NCBI GenBank assembly: GCA_038030265.1
Contig: CM075941.1
Span: forward strand, 21,576,001 to 21,640,000
Source of the DNA: Corythucha ciliata
Taxonomy: Eukaryota; Arthropoda; Insecta; Hemiptera; Tingidae
Direction: 5' to 3'
Length of the DNA stretch: 64,000 nt
In this document: one piece after another, positions 35,901-42,170 of the stretch
How the letters are laid out: each line of letters starts with the position of its first letter
Position numbering within the stretch: position 1 is the first letter of the stretch
Notes under the pieces: model-generated
Database searches by the model: none
Told to the model about the DNA's origin: nothing
The model's input: the letters and a program-made list of their open reading frames with translations, nothing else
Made by a program: the position numbers and the translations under genes

Positions 35901-38900
35901 ACAAAAAGCTGGAGCCACAGAAAGCTGACACCACAAAAAGCTCGAACCACAAGAAACTCCAATCAAAATAGCTATAACCACAAAATTCTCAAAGCACAAA
36001 AATATCGAACAACATGAAGCTGCCATTGCAAAACTCTTTGAGAGTTAGGTATCGCATGCACTGTTTCAAAGAAACACATAAAGAATCCGGGACTATGACT
36101 ATCCGGGATTCCCCGTGACAGTTCGCAGGCCGGGATGTGGGGCAAAATTAGCCAAATTAGCAAATTCGACCCCGGACATTTCGCTACCCTACTCATTCGC
36201 CGCGCTTGGCATCTTGGGGCTATGCTGTTCCTGCTTCCTATCTCAAAGACCTGTTCTGACGTTCGATTGTTGGCTGGACGCACTAAAAAAATGACAGTGA
36301 ACAAGAGCAAGACGCTTTGGTGTTCCACAAATCCAGCTCTTGGGTATTGGTAATTGAAAAAGTAATTCAATTACAGTAATTGTAATTTTTAATTATTCGT
36401 GGAAGTGAAAAGTAATTGGTAATTTGTAAATAATCCTCTTTTTTGGAAGTAATTTGTAATTAATTACTCAAAAAGCTGTAATTTGCCCACCCCTGTTCGT
36501 GGCTAAAATTGTGAAAAAATTCAATTTGCATAAAAAATTCAAAATACGCCAATTCGCGGCTTCTGAAGGCAACTTTGAGGTTAAAAGTGAGAAAAGTCGC
36601 CAATTTATGGCTATGTATTCCCCAACCTATACCCCCAAACTCTACGCCACTGCGTTATCAGTCGCAAACTGAAGCTCATGCAAACGGCGCCCCCTTAATC
36701 AAGGCCCCCCCCCCTGCGCCTCGACACCCCAGTCCGCCCCTGCATATAAGTTATATTATCTCTATGGTGGGTCCCCAATTTGTCAGAAGCAGGATCTCTG
36801 CAAATGAAGCGGGGAATTTTTAGAGTAAATTCCCGGCCCACCCATTTGTCCGGATACCCACTGACTGGGTGACTTTGAACGCGATGGTGTAGGGTGGGTT
36901 CAAAGTTCAAGTTAACAGGCATATAAATATTAGTAGGTATAAGAAAAAACAGTTCGTATGACTGATTAGTTGTAGAACGATACACGGGCATAGCCAGAGG
37001 GGGATGTTGCCCTCCCCTATACTTGAAAGCGAATCCAGTGAGAGTGAGACAACTGACCACGAACCAACCATTAATCTACCTGAAGAAAGTCTGTGAACCT
37101 AATTTATCAGTTGAATTTCTGGCAATTAATGCAATTTAGTCATGATTCTTTCAATTTAACCACACTGAGTATGAATTTCCTTTTAGAAAAAGTAAATTAG
37201 CTGAAAAGAAATAATCTTAAAAGCCGGTTTTCGAGGTCGTTAATTTACTGAAAAAATAAAAAATGGTTATTTTTCTCACGGAACACAAAACTCGGTTAGA
37301 GACCACCGTACTCAAAGCTGTTGGTATAAGCCTTCTAACGTATAAAAGCTGTCAATTTCTCCACAGAGAAGGACACTAATGTCAAAAAACTTGACTTTTT
37401 GTCACCACATAAACTAACTAGGTTCGGCAACAGTTATAGGCTCCTCAAACTGGCTATTCATCATGGAAATGTCCATTCATGTTCATAAACCATAGACAAC
37501 GTCAGAAAAGCTGTTTCTCAAATCAGAAATTCACTTACCAAAAACAGCAGTTTTATCCCTGAAACAGAGCAGGAACCCCGGAATCGTGATTTTTCCAAAA
37601 ACTTGCTAATTCACCCAAAAAACTGACTGTTTCACACAGCAGTAAATGGCTATTACACAACCAGTTGGGCCCTCTCCGAACATAGATCCTCGGGTATCTG
37701 GCAACCCTAGCCCTCACGCTGGAACTATTCTCTGAATGCAATAGGCAGGATTATGTTGCAACATTGTAATGTACGTTACACACGTACCATGTTATGATGC
37801 ATCTGACATCTGGCTCCTGAGAAGCCCCACCCCTGGAACAAGGTCTGGCTACGCCGTTATGGATGTGCCCGAAAATTTGTAATCAATGATGGTTCGATGT
37901 AGGCTCGAAAGAAACATTATTTACTGATTTTTTATTTTGGAGGCAGGAGTGATATCTGGTTTTTAATTTTTTTTTTTGACCGATCCTGCCGGCGTTTTCG
38001 TTGTCAGCGACGTTTCGTCGAGGGGTCCTCGACGTCCTCAGGCTTCTTTTTTTGGCTTTTGTTTGTAATGTATATTAATTGTAATAATACAATTACAAAC
38101 AAAAGCCAAAAAAAGAAGCCTGAGGACGTCGAGGATCCCTCGACGAAACGTCGCTGACAACGAAAACGCCGGCAGGATCGGTCAAAAAAAATTTAAACAT
38201 TATTTACTATCGAATACGAATGCATTACGAGTAAGTTGTTGGAGCGTCGAAAGCCCTTCAAAGTTTAACATGAAACATGATTCGAATTAAACATCAAAGT
38301 AGCTGAACTCCAACCCTTGAATTCTATAAAATAAAGTTATTTCTTACAATAACACTCACCTAGCGCATGAAAAAGTTTGGAACAACAATATTCCTCGTGC
38401 CGGTAATGCACGTTTCTTTTCTATACTACACGCTGACTAAAAGAATTTGTGAAACACAGAAAAACAAATTTTTAAAATATACTTCTTTTTAGCGGTTTTC
38501 TTATCCAGAACAGAAATGGCGTCAGTCTTATCAAACATTGCTTTTACCTGTATCTATAGTATCTCTACTAACGGCACCGATAGTGAGCTCAGGGCTTGTA
38601 TGGGACTGCCGCCAAAGCCTTTGTCTGCTGGCCCAGGATAAAAAGGTATGCCTTGAATGGGTAACGGGACACAAGGGTATCTACGGGAACGAGTAGGCGG
38701 ACTCCTTGGCCAGGGAGGGCTCGAATGGAGACTTCACTGGCCCGGAGCCGGCGCTCGGCGTCCCGCCATCGACCTTCAGAATGGCGATAGCCAAGTGGGT
38801 TAATGCCCAGGCGGCTATTCGCTGGCAGAGACTGGAGGGACATCAGTAGAGTAAGCGCATGGTCGAAGGACCGTGCAGGAGGCTTACGAGCAAACTGCTC

Positions 38901-41347
38901 CGACTTAGCCGGAAACGGTGGTAGGCCTTATCACAGGATTCTGCCAGCTCTGTTATCACCTACACCGCATCCGGGTAATCACGGAGTCCCCGGTGTGCAG
39001 ACTGTGTGGGGAAGAAGACGAGACCGCCTATCATATCGTGTTCGAATGTGAAGCGCTCGCGGGTCGCTGGCTCAGCATCTTCGGGGCCGACCTACTCGAG
39101 GGTGCGCCGACCGGCGAAACTCTAGCCGAGGACCTCCTAAACCTTATCAGAGGGAAGAGGATTCTGGACTAGATCCACAGACCCAGGGGGGGCACAATAA
39201 TCCACCTAGGATTCCGTGCCGGAGGGGGGGGGGCAATCCTCCTGCCCGTGGGTGTTGTTTCAAAAAAAAAATGCCTATGATCCGCCATTTTTAAAAATTC
39301 GGCCGTTGATATAATGTAGGCGAGGGGATAGCTTAATGAGGCTAACGTAGAGAGATCTGCATTGTGTAATTTTTTCGAGCCAAAATCTGCATTTTTTCGC
39401 TTCCCCTCTCTTAAACCACAGTTCAGAAAATTTCGACCAAAGTTCTGGGAGTCAGGGTCGTTTCCTGTCAAGAGCTGACACCCCGCAGACTAGAAAGCCG
39501 CCTATAAACTTGAGAATTCGGTCATATCACCGAAAATTTCTTACAGCGTTACTTCATGCATTGATCAAAAGTAACATTGTAGCCGTATTTGACCGTTGTA
39601 AAGGCAATTCTGACCAAAAATTCAATTTTTCTCCAAAATGATCGGGGTTTTTGAGGTTCGGAATTTCCGGGGCACTAATATTGGAAGATGTTAAACCCCC
39701 AAAATCTTAAATTTGACTGTCTCACCAATGGCAGGCATGAGGTAGTGGGGGGGGGGCGTGTTTCCCTTCCAACTATAGAGATTTATTGAACTACATATCA
39801 TTTTTTTTCGCAGGGCACTGTCCTCGCTGCTAGAGGTGAATGGCGATCGAGGAGATTCATCAACGCTAAAACCTTGAGCAACTGGGTTATTTATCATTCA
39901 AGAGTTCGAGATGACATGTTAAAGTAAGTACAAAGAGCTTGCCAGTTGCGCATTCTAAAGAGACATTTAAACTATAATGTACGATACAGTCTAGTTGAAT
40001 AGTTTGATCGGTGCCTAGAGCAGTTTAAATAGTGGTCATTGTGTGTTTGTTTCCAGACAACTGTGGACAGGATTCCAAAATTGCGGTAGGGAATTGGGTA
40101 TGAATGTCTCGCAACCCACGATTGTTGAAAAACGAGGCCGCCTCGATAATGACTTCCAGAATTTTAAAAGAAACGGTGCTCAGCTCGTCGTTGTTATCAT
40201 TCCGGATTTCGATCGAACCAACGAATTCACTTACGGTAATACATTTTTACTGCGCAGACGCAAAATTGATTCGTTAATTTTTTGTTATTTTTTTTAGCTA
40301 AAGTGAAACGAACGGCGGAGACCGAAGTGGGTGTCCTGACACAGTGTCTGAGAAATAGGACAATGAGAAAACTGTCGCCGCCAACCCTCATCAATATATT
40401 GTTGAAAGTGAACGCGAAGCTTAACGGAGTGAATCACAACATCGACAGAGGTGTCTGGCCGAAATTTCTCGCGAGGCCCGTCATGGTCGTTGGAGCTGAC
40501 GTGACTCACCCGGCTCCGACTTCTGATCCGTCCAAGACGCCCACTGTTCCGTCTGTTGCCGCGGTAAGTTTTGTCCGTTGAAACGCTTTATTGAACTATT
40601 TTTCAATTTTTTTTGTCTTTCAAGGTCGCTGCAAGTCATGATCCGAACGCTTTTAAATATAACATGTTGTGGCGTCTTCAACAACCCAGGGAAGAGATGA
40701 TTGTCGATTTGGAAAACATCATGAAGGAGCAACTTATGTTCTTCTTCAGAGCCAACAACGGGCTAAAACCCGAAGCGATTTATTTCTACAGAGACGGTGT
40801 TTCCGAAGGTCAGTTCCGCCAAGTGCTTGAAGTTGAAGTCAACGCCGTCAAACGAGCCTGCAAGGCACTCTCCAAAGGCGACCCTTACGAGCCACCGATC
40901 ACGTTTCTTGTCGTTCAAAAACGTCACCACACTAGATTCTTTCCAATGCAACCAAAAGACGAGGAGGGGAAAAATAAAAATGTCCCCGCCGGCACTGTCG
41001 TCGACACGACTATCACTCATCCCAATGAGCTCGACTTTTATCTCGTCTCACACGCAAGTATTCAGGGAACGGCTCGACCCACCAAATATCACCTTCTGTA
41101 CGAGGATCAACCCATGCCCGAAGCGACTCTTGAAGAAATCACTTACTATCTATGTCATTTGTTTACTCGATGCACTCGGTCCGTGTCGTATCCGGCTCCA
41201 ACTTACTACGCTCATTTGGCCGCATTCCGTATCCGTCACTACCTCGAGAGAGCGAGCAATATGAGAATGGATAATCTTAGCCACGAGGAGAAATCTCTCA
41301 CAATTAAAACCTTTCTAACGGCTGACCATCCAATGTTCTTCGTCTAA
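20891..41347 (+). CDS. AGO2: Argonaute-2-type slicer, 14 exons, 1077 residues
   Basis: Argonaute of the siRNA branch; binds small-RNA guides in RISC and cleaves complementary RNA. Exons: 20891-20906, 24590-25222, 25294-25525, 25582-25684, 25756-25949, 26008-26141, 26209-26479, 26631-26763, 26847-26966, 27068-27187, 39814-39923, 40057-40235, 40298-40563, 40625-41347. Every junction is GT-AG and every codon phase matches, giving 3234 nt including the stop. Domain order: Gln/Gly-rich tail (to about 216), ArgoN, linker 1, PAZ, linker 2, MID and PIWI, ending MFFV. The catalytic tetrad is complete (D816, E861, D894, H1034), and the MID phosphate-pocket residues Y748, K752, Q764, K785 and K789 are in place, so it is predicted slicer-competent. 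The Q-rich tail and MGKKKG start place it with arthropod Ago2 rather than the miRNA-type Ago1. Intron 1 (3.7 kb) and intron 10 (12.6 kb) are filled with transposons. Confidence 0.96.
20923..21064. mobile_element. Foldback MITE at the start of Argonaute intron 1
   Basis: The left arm CCCGTATTTATGAACGTTCC (from 20925) is inverted as GGAACGTTCATAAATACGG (about 21040-21058). An inner inverted pair CTTGAC/AAGGAACC adds to the hairpin. It is about 140 bp, begins 17 nt after the donor site and ends in GGCC, like the foldback at 247-400. Confidence 0.8.
21287..21605 (-). pseudogene. CR1/Jockey-like endonuclease N-terminus
   Basis: About 105 residues of an APE-type endonuclease. Visible motifs: LFHVNVCGVRNKILPLEDF (motif with catalytic Asn), ACLSEYGVKTEEI (catalytic Glu), and ARGGGVVIFVRDGL. 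The homology stops at about 21287, and no remaining endonuclease or RT follows. It lies directly downstream of a PHD-type ORF1 on the same strand, so both come from one retrotransposon whose 3' part is missing. It sits in Argonaute intron 1 on the opposite strand to the gene. Confidence 0.85.
21631..22822 (-). pseudogene. CR1/Jockey-like ORF1 with PHD finger and coiled coil (frameshifted)
   Basis: From the probable start MADASGFK (22822) comes a C4HC3 PHD finger: CALC, CDGVC, HFHANC, then WFCVQC. It is followed by a heptad-like coiled coil (LLGKLDMLENENKQIRQSL), a basic/Ser-rich linker, and a C-terminal segment after a frameshift near 21890 (TKYDSYSSFRLVVDE, ILFDPKIWPKGC). This last segment matches the conserved C-terminus of ORF1 proteins of CR1/Jockey-group non-LTR elements, which often carry PHD fingers. 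The longer ORF starting at 22894 adds 24 unlikely residues. A chromatin reader of the host is the alternative, but the endonuclease just downstream argues against it. Confidence 0.85.
22930..23300 (+). repeat. Family B degenerate repeats
   Basis: Loose units on the theme CCGTGAAGTTCGG / GGTGAAATTTTTTTT / GGCGAAATTTGG with 35-45 bp spacing, within Argonaute intron 1. Confidence 0.45.
23690..24080 (+). repeat. Family C degenerate repeats
   Basis: Units such as GAAACTGGCCATTCATCCCC, AAAACAGCCAATTTTTTCCC and AGAAACTGGCTATAGACC at spacings of about 40-60 bp. No coding potential. They lie in Argonaute intron 1, about 500 bp before exon 2. Confidence 0.5.
24590..25222 (+). CDS. AGO2: Argonaute exon 2: Gln/Gly-rich N-terminal tail
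   Basis: Encodes residues 6-217, a disordered tail: poly-Gln blocks (PPQQQQSQQRQQQQAQQQP), then Arg-Gly-Gly boxes (GGRGGARGG, GGRGGGLGMGG). A 26-residue block beginning AQRQGGPPPQQQQYQQHQGG is perfectly duplicated in tandem (78-bp units at 24787-24864 and 24865-24942), suggesting recent slippage. Such tails are typical of insect Ago2 and vary between strains. The acceptor is GTTAACAG and the donor GTACGC. The antisense ORF at 24494-25132 is a mirror of this low-complexity exon. Confidence 0.92.
25294..25949 (+). CDS. AGO2: Argonaute exons 3-5: ArgoN domain
   Basis: Exons 25294-25525, 25582-25684 and 25756-25949, residues 217-393. Recognisable conserved strings are PAPKVGRAMIVETNHLAL, FHYDVEIVPDKPFRFYRP and YPNKFPAFDGKKNLYSF, which fit the ArgoN (N-terminal) domain that helps unwind the passenger strand. 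The segment ends with IEFSSIAEYLRGG and PQEAIQALDIVLRQPA, which leads into linker 1. Introns of 56-72 bp separate the exons. Confidence 0.95.
26008..26763 (+). CDS. AGO2: Argonaute exons 6-8: linker 1 and PAZ
   Basis: Exons 26008-26141, 26209-26479 and 26631-26763, residues 393-572. Linker 1 shows LGGGLDLWYGFFQSAILGG and RPFLNIDVAHKGF. PAZ, which anchors the guide 3' end, shows RTYKVHNVGESARDKKF, TVEAYFKSEYNVTLRYPLAP and LSLPCE (exon 8 end). Introns are 67 and 151 bp. Confidence 0.94.
26847..27187 (+). CDS. AGO2: Argonaute exons 9-10: PAZ end and linker 2
   Basis: Exons 26847-26966 and 27068-27187, residues 573-652. PAZ finishes with LCSIADAQVINRQMDENQTR. Linker 2 shows PYVQEFGLSVNLNFTQVQAR and VLNAPKLQY. 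The donor GTGAGT at 27188 opens the giant intron 10. Confidence 0.94.
27452..28425 (+). mobile_element. Element with TACAGGGT / ACCCTGTA ends
   Basis: Starts TACAGGGTATTCC and ends AAACACCCTGTA, giving short imperfect terminal inverted repeats. Its two ends resemble the 34313-34680 element: the left interior (CAAAATGACTATATGGAC) is inverted there at about 34600, and the right end (GACGTAGAACCACC ... CACCCTGTA) matches GATGTAGAATCACC there. No transposase ORF is visible. The family is unknown; it may be a non-autonomous DNA transposon. Confidence 0.6.
28426..29750. other. Intronic non-coding DNA, no feature recognised
   Basis: AT-rich sequence with short pyrimidine stretches (28905-28920). 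I see no repeats or exon-like ORFs that I can support. Confidence 0.4.
29751..30692 (+). pseudogene. Second I/Loa-like retrotransposon fragment: RT thumb and RNase H
   Basis: From about 29870 the frame reads REVKYLGVTMDSTITWNKHL and then NACGKT, a TAG, GLRPQMVLWL. This parallels KTWGLKPKMVLWL of the element at 13528-19206, with Trp mutated to stop. A later frame (30122-30706) gives RNase H: WFTDGSKTNNGTGAGVYG, FQAEVYAIKACA and ILTDSQAAMKAL, with catalytic Asp, Glu and Asp. It stops being homologous exactly at 30692, where a transposon is inserted, and resumes at 38575. Confidence 0.88.
30866..31025 (+). pseudogene. THAP zinc-finger exon of a P-type transposase (decayed)
   Basis: MVGCAAFNYTNS, GHRFFIFPTEAERRKKW, QANCRR and GWKPTKYIF match the N-terminal THAP DNA-binding domain, including HRF.FP and the W. 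The second zinc-binding Cys of the C-x4-C pair is Tyr, so zinc binding would fail. A donor GTAAGT follows at 31026, so the rest would lie in later exons, which I did not find. It is 170 bp inside the left end of the P-like element. Confidence 0.7.
31027..32290. other. Interior of P-like element, no further transposase recognised
   Basis: Contains an isolated ACAGGGTG motif at 31826-31834 and mostly unique AT-rich sequence. The ORF at 31523-31792 has no recognisable domain. Confidence 0.4.
32290..32905 (+). repeat. Family A degenerate tandem repeat
   Basis: About 20 units of roughly 30 bp (GCTAATTCACGG, CTAAAATTGAGAAAA and variants). This is one of the clearest arrays for counting the unit length. 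The array ends at the target duplication TTCGTGGC of the hAT-like element and resumes at 36496. Confidence 0.75.
33380..34235 (-). repeat. Family A repeats (reverse orientation)
   Basis: About 25 units of the reverse family A theme (TTTCTCAATTTTAGCCGC, AAATTAGCG). Orientation is opposite to the array at 32290-32905 outside the hAT-like element. Confidence 0.7.
34238..34755. repeat. Direct duplication of about 72 bp flanking an ACAGGGTG-type element
   Basis: TATAACTTTTATAGG and the following sequence to TTTTTTAACATT (34238-34309) recur at 34681-34752 with only a few differences. Between them lies a 370-bp sequence ending ACACCCTG, related to the right part of 27452-28425. It could be an unusually long target duplication or a pre-existing duplicated unit. 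Confidence 0.6.
34755..35620 (-). repeat. Family A repeats (reverse orientation)
   Basis: Units such as CAATTTTAGCTGCGAATTT, GAATTAGCACTTTTCC and GCGATTTTTCCCAATTTCAG, spaced about 30-40 bp apart. Continues the 33380 array after the inserted element. Confidence 0.65.
35890..36025 (+). repeat. Family D tandem units (CCACAAAAAGCT)
   Basis: About seven short units of 17-22 bp: AAAGCTGGAGCCACAG, AAAGCTGACACCACAA, AAAGCTCGAACCACAAG and others. A related stretch occurs at 41715-41985. Confidence 0.55.
36504..37290 (+). other. P-like element interior: family A remnants and unique DNA
   Basis: A few family A units at 36504-36615, then a C-run and unique sequence. No transposase domain recognised. 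Confidence 0.4.
37290..37660 (+). repeat. Family C degenerate repeats
   Basis: Units such as CTCAAACTGGCTATTCATC and AAACTTGCTAATTCACCC at irregular spacings of 35-55 bp. Not coding. Confidence 0.45.
37912..38208 (+). mobile_element. Penelope-derived foldback (element 3) with hammerhead-like core
   Basis: The 14-bp AAACATTATTTACT is duplicated at 37912-37925 and 38195-38208. A tail of about 43 nt (37926-37968) precedes inverted arms of 101 bp (37969-38069 and 38092-38192) with a 22-nt loop. Near-perfect pairing gives a very stable hairpin. In the right arm CTGAGGA (38120-38126), a long GC stem, and GAAAC (38145-38149) form the core of a hammerhead ribozyme; the left arm mirrors it. Layout equals the Penelope-like elements at 15019 and 42171 but with no coding part. 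Confidence 0.82.
38575..39172 (+). pseudogene. I/Loa-like retrotransposon RNase H end and Zn-binding tail
   Basis: Continues the fragment that stops at 30692. First WVTGHKGIYGNE then TAG then ADSLAREG (the RNase H C-terminus with a nonsense codon in place), later CRLCGEEDETAYHIVFECEA, the CCHC-like tail. The ORF at 38918-39172 ends LLNLIRGKRILD, close to the element's 3' end. At least one further frameshift separates the two parts. Confidence 0.88.
39173..39813 (+). other. End of Argonaute intron 10
   Basis: Unique AT-rich sequence with two G-runs (39226, 39743) and a good T-tract plus CAG acceptor at 39800-39813. Confidence 0.5.
39814..40235 (+). CDS. AGO2: Argonaute exons 11-12: linker 2 and MID
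   Basis: Exons 39814-39923 and 40057-40235, residues 653-748. GTVLAARGEWRSRRFINAKT and LSNWVIYHS are linker 2. LWTGFQNCGRELGMNVSQP and AQLVVVIIPDFDRTNEFTY begin the MID domain, ending with Tyr748, which stacks on the guide 5' base. Donors are GTAAGT and GTAATA. Confidence 0.95.
40298..41347 (+). CDS. AGO2: Argonaute exons 13-14: MID end and PIWI slicer domain
   Basis: Exons 40298-40563 and 40625-41347, residues 749-1077 plus TAA. The MID pocket is complete with K752, Q764, K785 and K789. PIWI motifs: MVVGADVTHP (D816), LQQPREEMI (E861), IYFYRDGVSEGQF (D894), and YPAPTYYAHLAAFR (H1034). VVQKRHHTRFF and GIQGT-like SIQGTARP are also conserved. The C-terminus is MFFV. Predicted endonucleolytic activity is intact, which argues against a pseudogene. 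Confidence 0.97.
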
Positions 41348-41405
41348 TAACATTTTTTTTTATGTATTAAGTGAAATATGTTTTACATTACATTCTGTCT
41401 GTGTC

Positions 41406-41568
41406 TATGGGACGCGTTCACAATCTCTATGTATGCGTTCTATGTAGTCTACGTAGGTAACCTGCCCAAATACTTGACTTTTGAAGGCTAGAAGTTGCAT
41501 TTGTTATATAATTATGGAGTACATAGACTCCACAGCACGTAGAGTTTGTGATCGGGGCCTAATAGCCG
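41406..41568. mobile_element. Foldback MITE just downstream of the Argonaute stop
   Basis: Arms GGACGCGTTCACAATCTCTA (41409) and TAGAGTTTGTGATCGGGGCC (41540-41560) are imperfect inverted repeats of about 45 bp. It lies 60 bp after the stop codon, so it may be within the 3' UTR. Confidence 0.7.
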
Positions 41569-41714
41569 CATTTAACTCGCATGTACGTATTGGATAATAT
41601 AAGCTTGTAGCACAGATATTCTGAGTTCTTAGTTGGTGCAACAGTGAAATGGCTTTAGTCGATTAACCAGTCAACCCATTTTATAACTTGAAATGCTCAT
41701 TGCTTATTTTTGGC

Positions 41715-41985
41715 GCCCTAAAGTCCAAGGAAAAAAACCGGCGCAAGCGCGACCTCACTCGCCCTGCATGAAGTGGACAAAGATTCCTTGAGAAAAATTG
41801 CTGGAGAAAAATATCCCAAAACGACATCGAAAAAACGCTCATTTTTGTCCACTTTCCAGCTCCAGCCAGCGCAAAGCCCCAAATCTCAGCAAAGCTCAAA
41901 ACCTCAGATTTACTTCAACCATGAAGGCCATACCACAGCAAAAGCTCCACAGTAGAGCTTCAACCACCATAAAGCGTTTTTTATT
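41715..41985 (+). repeat. Family D units
   Basis: Short units such as CAAAGCTCCACAGTAG, AGCTCCAGCCAGCGCAAAGC and AACCACCATAAAGC, similar to the stretch at 35890-36025. Two ORFs of 60-93 codons cross it, but composition is repeat-driven. Confidence 0.45.
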
Positions 41986-42170
41986 CCAATCTTTCCTTGA
42001 ATTCGGAAATCCGGGGCCCATGGAAGTAGTGATGCACGAGACCGAGACGAGACTTGAGTTGTCTCGGTCTCGATCATGAAAAGTTAGAGGCGCGAATTCA
42101 AAGTATGTGTGATATTAGTGACGAGTGGTCCTATTCTCGCCTCAATCATTACAATAGATGAATTTATACT

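Larger units (their letters stand above)
32898..36503. mobile_element. hAT-like element with 8-bp target duplication
   Basis: TTCGTGGC is present at 32898-32905 and 36496-36503. Between them the left end CAGGGCTGGGCA (32906) and the inverted right end CAGGGGTGGGCA (complement of TGCCCACCCCTG, 36484-36495) share 11 of 12 bases, followed by AATTAC-rich subterminal sequence at both ends. CAGGG(C/G)TGGGCA ends with 8-bp duplications are a standard hAT signature. No transposase is visible. The interior (33380-35620) is family A repeats, so the element is non-autonomous or has been filled by later events. It is inserted in a family A array inside the P-like element. Confidence 0.8.
30685..38574. 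mobile_element. P-element-like DNA transposon (7.9 kb) with 8-bp target duplication
   Basis: ACTAACGG flanks both ends (30685-30692 and 38567-38574). The ends are inverted repeats: GGATACTATA near 30696 against TATAGTATCTC near 38557, with further matched blocks GTTTGATAA and TGTTCTGGATAA within 90 bp. Removing 30693-38566 plus one duplicate makes the retrotransposon RNase H frame continuous across the site, which confirms the boundaries (one base of uncertainty, 7 or 8 bp). A THAP-type exon lies immediately inside the left end. 8-bp duplications and a THAP N-terminus are hallmarks of the P/THAP9 superfamily. The rest of the transposase was not recognised, and most of the interior is repeats. 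Confidence 0.82.
27188..39813 (+). other. Argonaute intron 10 (12.6 kb, transposon nest)
   Basis: Phase-0 intron, GTGAGT ... TTTCGCAG. It holds an ACAGGGTG-ended element (27452-28425), a non-LTR RNase H fragment split by a P-like transposon (29751-39172), a nested hAT-like element (32906-36495), a hammerhead foldback (37926-38194) and many family A repeats. All other well-marked introns in the gene except intron 1 are under 160 bp. Confidence 0.9.

Noticed and set aside
40797..41264. 155-codon ORF inside the last Argonaute exon
   Set aside because: Shadow of the PIWI frame, without any domain of its own.
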